Source: Favolaschia claudopus
Lineage: Eukaryota; Basidiomycota; Agaricomycetes; Agaricales; Mycenaceae
Assembly (NCBI GenBank): GCA_037176885.1
Contig: JAWWNJ010000016.1
Span: 1,798,001 to 1,862,000, forward strand
Direction of reading: 5' to 3'
DNA length: 64,000 nucleotides
Shown here: in pieces, positions 54,536-64,000 of the stretch
Position numbering within the stretch: the stretch's first letter is position 1
How the letters are laid out: every line of letters starts with the position of its first letter
Program-made: the position numbers and the translations under genes
Notes under the pieces: generated by a model
Seen by the model: only the letters and a program-made list of their open reading frames with translations
The model's database searches: none
Told to the model about the DNA's origin: nothing

Positions 54536-57268
54536 GTTTACTTGTTCTCTGAGTCGTATAATCTGACAACGCTAATCATTTGGGTTATGTACCACTCATC
54601 AAGACGCAATTACGGCGAGGTACGGGTGCAAATAATTCAGTCAGGGTCGTCTACAACCGGAGAGCTGGACTCTCGGCTTGCCGTCTTCACCGTCTTCACC
54701 CCGGGCTGACTCTGGCTGGTACTTAGCTTTCTGCCCTCCAAGTTCTGTGTCAGGATCGATGAACTGAATTTTCTCAGTGTCGGCGCGGAAAGTGGATGAA
54801 TGTTTCCGTCTGCTCCTCCGCGCGGATCAGCGACGCGCCCTCTTTGAAATCTTAACGTCATTCACTCCGCGCTACCAACAATTCGGTTCATTGTGTACTT
54901 CATTCCCTCTCATTCTAAACCACTTCTGGGGCTGAGGTGGGTGTGGGTGTTCAAATGCGAGCTAAACTATGTTCCCTGGCCGAGGATGCTGAAAAATCGA
55001 CCGATTCGAGCGCGGCGCCCGACACATATAACTCCGTGAGTTGATTTATCCAAAACAAATTTCGGTGATTTCGTTGCGACGGAGAACTTCAGCCGACACC
55101 GTTCTGGCAGGTTTGGACCTAACACGACCAAACCAACCCTTCTTTCGTCCCACCACCACCTTCCCCCCATTTCGACTTCAGAAAATCCCCTTCGTGGCTT
55201 TTCTCGCCCTTCCTTCGACCTCTCCTTCTCATCCTACCTCATCAGCCCCCCCCCCTACGATGCGTTTACTACATGTATCGTCGTCCCGCGAGCAAGGCTT
55301 CGAGTAAGTTCGCACCTGCTTCATTTTTTCGCTCATTTCAACGGCTTTTTCCTTCAAGATTTGGCCGCCGGCAGGCTAACCCGCCCCCGACGCGTACAGC
55401 AGCGGATTCCGCCCCCGCCCGTCAAGTTTTCGGTTGCTGCCGTCGCCGCGGACGCGCCGCGCAGCGGCGCTATTGCGTTGACACGACGTATCGCCGTCCC
55501 GCAAGCGACGCTTTTGGTATGTGGTTCTTCATTTGCTTTTTTCGCTCATTCTGACAGCGTCTTTTGAGGACTTTTGGCCGCCGGCAGGCAAATACTCGCC
55601 CCAACGCACAAAGCAGCAGGTCCCGACGCTTGCGTTGTTGCCGCCGTCACTGTAGCGCCGCGCAGCGGCGCCATCACTTTGACACGACATATCGACTTCC
55701 CGTGAGCGGGACTTCGGGTGAAGGCAATCTCTTCCCTCCATTTTGCCCTGTTTCGACGCGTTTTCCTTGGAGGTTTTGGCTGCCGGCAGGCGAAAACCTC
55801 CCCCAAATCATCCCAAAGCGGCGAGTTTGAAGACCTTTCTCGTCGTCTCCACCACTGCGCCACGAAGCGGCGCTCTAGCTGCGGGTAGTACGGTGAGCTT
55901 CATTTTCTTTGTCTTACGATCTCTCGTCCTCTCACTCCTCTTCCCAGCGTTTCGTAATATTTTCTTGATGTCGGTTAGCTTAGGTGAGGTAAGCTTTCCC
56001 TTCCTTTGTTTCAAGTCTTTCATCTATTACCCAAGCCGTCCCCACGTCCAGGACGTCGATGACTATATGTATCGACGTCCCGCGAGCGGGTTGCATAAGG
56101 GCTATTCCTTGTCACTCTATTATTTATCTTACCTTCAAGTACAGCCTTATCGCCTCCACCCCCTCCATTTTGAAACTCGACATTTCGCCGTCCGCCGAGC
56201 AACGTTTCCACCCGGAATAGTACGTTGGCTCGCTGTTTGATCGTGTTTTCATGCTGATTTCCCGTTGTCAGATTCAAAATTTCTCCGCTGCGCGGCCAAG
56301 CTCACCATCGACCCCCAAGCCCTCAGATCAAAATTCGATTTTTGAGTGTCCGCCGAGCGACGCTTCCAGCTGGTAATCAGGTGTGTAATCCTGCTCATTT
56401 CATTGATTTCCTAACTAACTCTTGACCTTCAGATAATTTTTCTTCCCGCTGCGCGGGGCACTCCAACGTCATCGACGCTGACGCAGCCGATTTGAAAATT
56501 TGAGATCACTTGTGTTCAGGTGTGTTTTGAACCCTTTTTCATGCGATTTTAGTCTGAGTTCAAGGGCTAGATTTTTTTCTTTCCGCTGCGCGGTGCATAC
56601 CATTTCAATCTCAACACCCTAAACGGCGTCAAACTCGTCAAGTCCGCAAGTTGCGGTATTTTTTCTCCGCTGCGCGGCCGAATTGGTGAGTGCGCTACTC
56701 CCTATCTCTGCAATTCAAGATTTGAATTGTGCATACAAGTGGATTCTTTCTTCTGGGCGGCAGCCGTCAAGTCCCTCGGCTTCTTTCAATCTTTCTTCTC
56801 ATTTCCAAGTCTCTCGATATTCTTCCTATGCTGTCAATTCGGTGAGCTTCTCTAATTCTAGTATCTTCTTGCTGACTGTGACGATTTCAAGACCTCGACT
56901 ATTCATAGCGGACTTGAAATTTCTCCTCAAAGGTGCGTACGGACTTCAAATTATCACGACGTACGAAATTCAGGGTCCATTACCCCCGGTAGCCAGTACT
57001 AGATCTGTAGCCCTGGATCTCCGCCGTAGATTAGCGTCGGTAGAATGTCCCCAAACGGAGCGGGAAACGGCCTTCGTAAGGGTCCAAAAATCAAAAAATT
57101 CTCCGTAGTCAGTAAATACCAACCAAATAAAAGTATTCCCTTTGAGGACGAGCGCCGAAAACCTATAAGTCTGAGGTGGGTGAGTCGCTTGCGACCTTGG
57201 TCGCGCGGCGAGCTTAGTCGTGTGGTGAGCGTGGCGGCGGCTGGAAATTTCCTTTTTGGGAAGCCAAA
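54536..57268. other. Part of the 9.46-kb unit present once in the window
   Basis: Because the second unit is cut by the window edge, this stretch appears once. No gene with a recognisable product is seen. The reverse frame at about 57150-56990 (FIWLVFTDYGEFFDFWTLTK) is protein-like but short and unplaced. Strong GC palindromes fill 55.26-56.70 kb. Confidence 0.4.
55260..56700. repeat. Degenerate ~220-bp repeats with GC palindromes
   Basis: At least three units share TTGGCCGCCGGCAGGC, then a strong hairpin GCGCCGC-GCA-GCGGCGC (near 55455, 55650; decayed near 55855) and TGACACGACRTATCG. Further right the shorter core CCGCTGCGCGG recurs near 56282, 56445, 56584 and 56669, and CGTCCCGCGAGC appears near 55278 and 56076. 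Confidence 0.65.
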
Positions 57269-57488
57269 GAGTTCCGATATGTTCTTTAATGGCTTCGATG
57301 GATTGCATAATATTAGTTTCTCGGTCAGTGTGTCTGGTATCCACCGTTGTTGCTGTTCGGATGTGTTTTTGTATGATCACTTTAATGAGTATGCCGTTGT
57401 ATCGTTGCTGATTAAGTAACCTTCTGGATCTCGAGAAATTTGCACAGATCTGAGCATCGACGGAAGCAGACTCACCTCATGTATCGCC
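57269..57488 (+). repeat. Copy of the MFS transporter 3' end inserted in the repeat region
   Basis: GAGTTCCGATATGTTCTTTA and the following ~200 bp match 45654-45880 (last codons and 3' flank of the transporter). At GCC (57486-57488) the match switches to the start of repeat copy 2. It mostly shares unit-1 states of the 610-bp duplication (TTCTTTAATGG, TCTCGGTCAG) but shares ATCGACGG with unit 2. Confidence 0.85.
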
Positions 57489-60400
57489 AACATTGTACTT
57501 GCTGTAGTGTTTAGCTACTTCCCATTGCCCAGCGGACGACGGAGAGGATCCTCAGGGGTCGTGTAACTTCCTTCCTTCCGAGCCGTAGCGCCAGCCAAGT
57601 GGATATTTCACGGCACGTTTTTCGAAAACATTCAATTGCCATCGTCTCTACGCGAACGGGCAACTCCCGTTTTGGCTCAAGTTCTCTTCTCGCCGCCCGC
57701 TCAATCCTCCTCGCCCATCTTGGCCGGATTTTATTGACGAAGGACGGTGGTGAGCGATGGCGGCGGCGCTCGTCGTCCAGGCCTTTTCGGTGCGTGACTG
57801 TCTTTTTCCTTTCTTCTCACTCCAGCTGACCTCACTCGACGCGGACGCGCGTGTCCGGTCACCAAGATGACTCCGCCCACACTCACCACCCGAATTCAGG
57901 TGCGTCACGCTATTACTTCTCCCTTCGCTCTTCCTCATCCCTGCTCTCCCAGCGGCGCCGTCCCGTTCACCCCTCGTCCCGCGTTCCGCTCACCCGCCGC
58001 CCGCCAACGCCGCTGCTCCGCTGATATCGACGTCAACGCCGTCTGTCGATCCCGTTTAGGCGACCTCCTCTTCCGCTCCCACGCCTCAACACCAACTGGG
58101 CGCGGTGCCCCCCGCTTTTCACTCAGCGATCAACCTCAGTCCCCGCCGCGCCGCCGCCCCCTCGACTCTACTACATACGTAATCGACGACCCCGCCTCTC
58201 AGCCGCCTCTATCCCTCTAGTTGACCTTTCACCACGCTCCGTAAATCCGCCCCGCCGCAACGACGCTGCCGACCCCCGCTTCGGCTCGTACACCGTCGGC
58301 AATCTGGGTTCCTACCACAAGGTAAGTTCCCAACCCAATCCGATTTCATCAAGCACTCACCTTGTCAATCCAGATAGCCCGCGCGCTCTAGCCCCAAACT
58401 CCAATCCTCACACCCTCTCCCGCCGCCCCCCGCCGCCGCGCGACGCATGCAGCGAGAAGGCAACAGAGTACATAGGGAAAAGGTGCGCTCTGCCCTGACA
58501 TGGCTCCCCTTCCCGCGCTTTACTGACCACACTCCACCTTCTCTAGCCCACCGCATTTTCCCTCTCTGCATAGCCCGTACTGCGCCGCCTCCCCTCCCCA
58601 CTCTCAAATCCCGAGTCTGACCCACGGGCCCCTACCGATGCCGCTGCCCGCCGCCGCTATCTCCGTCTCCACCACCATCAACTCCAACGTCGTCTCCGCC
58701 GCCACTTCCGACACACCGCCGCTCGATTGCGACACCACCTCACCGACGACATCGTTCGGACCGCCTCCCCCACCCTCCCGACATTCTCAACTGAAAATCC
58801 ACCATCCCCTCAATTCCTTCTCCCCGCGCCACACCGCCGCCGCCCTCGACACCGTCCGTCGGCGCTCCCGCTAGAATTAAAACACCACGTCGCGAACTTG
58901 CTTACGCCGCCACACGCCTTCCCGCCCTCCTCCACGCCTCTTTCCCCTTCCAACTCCCCCCTACACCCCGCTCCCATGCCCCAATCGCCACCCCCCGCTT
59001 CCCTCGACATCCTCCAGACCATCAACGACGCCGACAGCGTCGTTTCCGCCCTCCGTTCGGCGGCCGACTCGAAAACACGCTAGAAATTGAAATCAAGTAA
59101 GTTGTTTTTCAATTTTGACGACGAATTGAACAAAAACTTACTCACCTGCGTACCCACATCAACGCTGCAGGCCGCCGCCGCCCTCCTCGTCACCGTCAAC
59201 GCCGACATCGTCGACTAGCGCCGACTTGCCCAGAAACTCGCGCTGGAGTCAAAATAACGTGAGTTTCTTCGTTTTGGACGGCGAAAGAACCGGAATGACT
59301 CACCGACGTACCCGAATCAAGTCCGCGCGAGTCGTGTCGACTCGCGCTCGGTAGGAGATCAAAGGGAATAGAGAGGAGACTCGGGTCGGCAGGGAAACGG
59401 TTGATGCGCAGTTGCGCGTTTGCAACGGGAGGAGGGCGGAAGAGCGGGGGTGGGCGACGGGTTGGGGAGTGGAAACGGGGCGAGAGGAGCCGAAGTCGGT
59501 AGTGTAGTGTAATCTATCTACAATGAGAGTTCTAGTCAACTTGAATGAATTGAGCTCGTTTTTGAATAAAATGACATCTGAGGGTGAATCGTCAGTAATC
59601 TACAAAGCGCGTAAGAGTCGAATTAAGTTTCAATCGAATCAAATGAAAGGGAAGAAAGGAAAACTCACTTGGATTGCACCAAAGCTGCCAATCCCGAGGG
59701 CGCGAGTCAACTCGATGATTTGAAGAAGATGAATTATGAAGCGTTGAGTGTCAGCGTCCGAGGGAAATGAAGAGGAAGAAAGCTTACCTCGAGGAATTCA
59801 TTTCAATTCAAACCCACCGCGAGTCGAAACGAATCGACTCGCTCGATCAAACAAGCCTGCATTGAGGATTGAATTGAAGATCTGGGAAGGAAAGTGTAGG
59901 TGAGTTGATGTTGAACACAGTAATACGGTGAATGAAATGAACTGAATTGAAGAAAGGCATACCTGTCGAGAATCAAGATAAGATGACGTATGGAGTTCAA
60001 GTCAACCTTGAATCCAATTACCTTTGTGACTCGCAACCAACGAACGAACGAACGAAAGAAGGGAAATAAAAGAAACGGAACGAAACTCACCTCAGTCCAG
60101 TCCAGTATCCTTCTACTACCTATTCTAGCCTATGATACTTCGAGTTCGACTTCGACTTGTTAGAAGGTTCATCGATCCGAGACTCCCGAGAATCGTTGCG
60201 TTGAATCGCTAAGGCTTCAACCGAACTGTAGATGGGAAGAAAGAAAGAAGGAAAGGAAGAAAGGTTAAGGCAGTTGAGGGTCGGTTCAGGTTAGCTGAAC
60301 TTCACTCACTTTGAATCTGATAGATAGAAGACCATGCACGTGTGGGTATATACCTTCGATTGTATACGCGCGCGCGCGATTCAAACCAGCATAGTTTATT

Positions 60401-63400
60401 CCTTCGAAATTCAAGTCAGACGGTCAATATTTAGAGTAAGGAATCGAGATCAAACGTACCTGAAGGCAAAAGAGGCATAGTTTCGGTGTTGAAGGTGAAG
60501 TTCATGGATGGTTGAATGCGAAGCGGCAAGGTTTCGGCGTCTAGGGTGTACAAATGTCAAGTCAGTATTGTTTGGAGTGGTATATTGAAGAAGATATTAA
60601 TGCTTACCGCATAGTTATACCTCACGTGAAAACTTGAAGGTACGGTGCCGCGCGAATCAAACCGGTACAGGTTCGGCCTTCAAAACTCAAGTCAATTATC
60701 AGAGTAAGAAGTTGAAATTCAACGTACCTGATCGTAAGAAGCCATAGTTTCGGCATGGAAGTTGAGTGACACAGATAGTTGAATGCGAGGGGGCAAGGTT
60801 TTGGCGTCTGGCCTTCAAGGAACGAATCAGACAGTCAATAACTAGCGTAAGAAATCGAAGTTAAACGTACCTGAGACAAAACCGGCATAGGTTCGGCGTT
60901 GAAGTCGAAATACACGGTATGCCGGAGGCGGAGAGGCATAATTTGGCCTTCAGAGATGAGAAGAGTCAAATGAGCATGGATTTGTATAGAGAAATACACA
61001 GAGCAAGACATACCTTAACTTATACCGGCATAAGTTTCGGTATCGGGTCAACGAAGGCTTACGACGAAAAGGTGACTTAGTTGAAGTCAGATTAAGTTCA
61101 AAGATGAAAGGGCTACTAGCGATGCGCACCTTGGACCAAGTGCAATACACCTAACTTGAAACCCAACACCAAAAGTCTATAGTATATGAACGAGCGCAAC
61201 CTTCAAACTTTGTTGGTTAGATTAAGATTTGAGTCACAGAGTAAAAGATCGTACCCACCGGACCAAAGTCAACTCAACCTCAACAAAGATAACCCGAAGT
61301 TCAATACACCAGTCGATCCTGAGCGATATGGTCAATAAACGAAGAGAAAAACGCGAAGAAATAAAGAATCGGCTCACCGGGGTCCCCGAGACAACACAGC
61401 GTATAACAGCTAAGGTCAGCATCGAGTTTGAGTCAATAAACAATACAACGACATGCTCTCGGTACGAGCCTCGAGAACGCAAGGCTAAAAGAATCAGATC
61501 GCCCAGATTGAGTTGAGGGGTGAGATAGATGGACAGCGCACCTTGGTTCGAGTCCAAATCAACTCCAATTTGAACGAGCTTCAAAAAACTGAAGAGCCGA
61601 AGACATTCAGTCAGTCTGTCTTGAAGTTGGGATAAAGGCTGAGACTGTACTCACCCGAACAAAATCAACTTGACCTCAACGAAATTAACCCAGCCCGACG
61701 TTCATGATTCAACTAATCTCGACTGATTCAGACGAAAGGAATAGAAACAAAGTTGATGAGATGAAACGGTCGACTCACCACAGAAACCGGGACGGCGCCG
61801 AAGTCAAGACGCATACAAGTTTTGAAGTGGGGACTTGAGTGGGTCGACAGGAAAATGCTGGAGACCAACTATTGAACGGTAAGTAATCAGCGATAAAATA
61901 ACGGTATCAGAACTGACCTAGACAATCAGAATGTACACTCAGGAAGCTATTTAAAACGGTCAGTAATTCAAAGTCGAGGTCGATGAGGAACCCACTTACC
62001 TTGCATACACAGTTCAAATGTGCGTCTCATGCACGCCAGGAATAAATACAAACTGAATGAAAGGTCAATCAGGGCTCGAGGTATTCGAAGGAATGAATCC
62101 ACTTACCTATACAATTTGAAGATCGGTTCGGCATTGTATGTAGTAGTCATAATGTGCATCGAAGATATCAATGGGATAAACGAAATAAACACTAATGAGA
62201 AGGTTAGTAGAAGATTTGAAGGGCGATCGAACAACTCACCAGTATATTCCAAGTCGAAGTGGTACTAGACAAGAACAATTGAAGTCCGTTCAATACTGAC
62301 CCAGTAACGACGCACCAGAGAGATGTAGTACCTATAATTGAGAGAGAATAAAGAGTCAGTTCATATCTGAAAACCAAATCGAAGGTGAAAGTCACAAACG
62401 AGAAGCCATCGACATGAAAGTTAATGAAGAAGGACAAGCCGAGCGAAAGCCGAATAAGTCCGAAGGCCGAGTCGGAGGGCGAAAGTGTCGAATTGAAGGA
62501 AAGACGAGTCGAGTAGAGTCTGTTGAAGGTAGCATTAGAACAGTTGAATACAAAAAGCAGAAGCCAGACCAAAGTCACAAGGCAAATGTGACTGAAAGCC
62601 ATTGATCATGAATGCACTGCGTGGAAATGAAGGAGCGAGTCAATGAACAGAATGGAGCGCTGAGGAGGCGAGGTAAGAGAAGGAGAGTGAAGGAGTTAAC
62701 CCTAGAGTAGGGTCAGTCGAAGATAGTGAAAAGCAAAGACGCACCGCGGTATATATAGGCCTCACCGGCAATTGCCGAACACCCGCAAACCCAACAACTT
62801 TGCTCGCAAATCGTCCCATTCACGGCGCCGAGGCACGCGTCCACGTCGTACGATGTCTCAGAATACGTGGCAAGGATTCCGCAGCACCTGCCAAGCGAAA
62901 GACGGCGAGGTGGGTGGGTAACGGGACGGGGATTGAATTCAGTGAAATATTCGTAAGTGCGTTGGAACCGCATAGAAGCAGTGGCGCACCTTCTCGATTG
63001 TTTCACAAAATGATGCGATCAGACGGAGGGTCGTAACGCCGAGAAGGATGGGGGAAAGGGTCGAGGAAAGCAGAGAGTTGAGATAGGGGTGAATGGGTGA
63101 TTTGGACGTGGAGGCAAGGCTGCGCGCACAAGAGCGGTAGAAACTGGTAGATTTTACTCAAAACTGAGGAACTTAAGTTCCAAATAGGAAGATCTAGCTT
63201 CACACGGCCATACAAGCGAGGCAAGTTGACACACACCTGAAATTCTTCCCGGTCCCAGCAACGCTCCAATTCCTCCGATCGCTCCAGAAACCTTCTCCGA
63301 CGTCGCGGGTATCCATTTGCAACCGGTAGTGGTAACTTTGAGTGGTACTGCGCCGGTAGGAGGTGTCCAGACACCGGTTTTCGAAAATTCGAGGGCAGCG

Positions 63401-64000
63401 CACAGTGCTCGTTGACGGGCGTTCCTGAGCGGGAAAGCTGTTGGACTGGAAGGTTTGAATGTAGATATACAGGGGACTACACACTTGAGTCGCGAAGGCG
63501 TCGTAGCCCAGTGTCCGCAGCCGTCGATGGTGGTGGTAAAAGCCAATGTTTGGAATTTCCTGTTTCGGCGACAATATCGTTGATCCGCTCGGCGATCAAT
63601 TCGTCACGTCTCCCTCTCCCTCATCTCATTTTTTTGAAGGCTCTTTGCCCACGATCCAGCCCCCAGCGCCAAGTCTCAACATATCGGCATGGCGCGCTCA
63701 CGCGCGCGCGACGCGTCTGGGACGGTGAAATCGACGGGAAACCGCGGCATCTAATTCCATGGGTCTATTTCGACGATTTTCTCTGATTTCGAGCTGGCTC
63801 GGACATTGCGCGGGTGTTCTCTCGGCCACAATTTCTTTCGGCTGTCTGATTTACGAAAACTCGATGCTTCTGAATGATAACGAACTCTGTGCTTCGAGTC
63901 CTGGACTTATGGCAATTTTGTGCTATGCTTTCCTGCTTAGACCAAGACGTCCGAGTCACAAAAACAGGGCAAATCTAATTGTTCTAGGCGCTGGAGATTC
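57486..64000. repeat. Long direct repeat, copy 2 (cut by the window edge)
   Basis: Corresponds base for base, with scattered indels, to 48022-54535. It holds the same 7TM-derived fragment, decayed forward gene, exon-like array (59.1-63.0 kb) and reverse frames (63.2-63.6 kb). Confidence 0.88.
57867..59347 (+). pseudogene. Second copy of the decayed Pro/Ser-rich coding sequence
   Basis: Matches 48397-49873. It has the same MTPPTLTTRIQ start, SLDILQTINDADSVVSALR, the same in-frame stop after NADIV and the same terminal hairpin (59325-59347), but different single-base indels (for example SGAVPFTPRP where copy 1 reads QRRRPVHPLVP). Confidence 0.5.

Noticed and set aside
48022..64000. The long direct repeats as LTRs of one retrotransposon
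   Set aside because: They exceed 6.5 kb each and the 2.9 kb between them has no gag-pol, primer site or polypurine tract that I can recognise; a segmental tandem repeat fits better.
1..64000. CRISPR array, rRNA or bacterial operon
   Set aside because: No regularly spaced identical repeats with unique spacers, no rRNA-like sequence, and genes have spliceosomal introns throughout.

Overview
This is nuclear DNA from a filamentous basidiomycete, very probably an Agaricomycete. Genes are split by many 45-85 bp GT-AG introns, and several families are typical of mushrooms: DUF6534-type 7TM proteins, a DUF7025/AAA ATPase, a MYND-finger protein, a plant-type heme peroxidase and an FAD-linked BBE-like oxidase. 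I see no rRNA, convincing tRNA, CRISPR or prokaryotic features. All exon structures were read by eye from open frames, splice sites and protein similarity, so exon ends are approximate unless stated.

Layout. (1) 1-8 kb: a WD40 gene running off the left edge, an orphan four-exon gene, a 603-aa coiled-coil protein and a ~930-aa orphan. The last two belong to poorly described families, and a triplet of hairpin repeats lies between them. (2) 8.4-12.5 kb: a dead LINE 3' end, a MYND-finger gene and an FAD monooxygenase resembling salicylate hydroxylase. (3) 14.8-17.9 kb: a DUF6534 7TM gene and the first of several secreted SnoaL-like (NTF2-fold) genes. (4) 18.6-31.9 kb: a large diverged inverted repeat. 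Each ~1.75 kb arm carries a nearly identical small cysteine-rich secreted protein gene. The arms bracket a secreted dienelactone hydrolase, a secreted BBE-like oxidase, another small secreted protein and a secreted heme peroxidase. (5) 33-47.3 kb: the AAA ATPase, a divergent SnoaL-like pair separated by a 599-bp non-autonomous DNA transposon with 9-bp target duplications, a second 7TM gene, a Dal5/TNA1-like MFS transporter and a fourth SnoaL-like gene. A ~610-bp tandem duplication covers the facing 3' ends of the last two. (6) 48-64 kb: repeat DNA, consisting of a direct repeat with a ~9.46 kb period whose second copy runs off the window. It contains decayed coding sequence, an array of exon-like blocks, strong GC palindromes and short fragments copied from the neighbouring MFS and 7TM genes.

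Functional reading (inference): 10.6-30 kb and 42.8-45.7 kb together encode an aromatic ring hydroxylase, a dienelactone hydrolase, an H2O2-producing oxidase type, an H2O2-using peroxidase type and an organic-anion transporter. That mix would suit a saprotroph attacking plant material and its aromatic breakdown products. No regulator or experiment in the window ties them together. Base-level differences between the two 48-64 kb copies are mostly single-base indels, so frameshifts there should be treated with caution.
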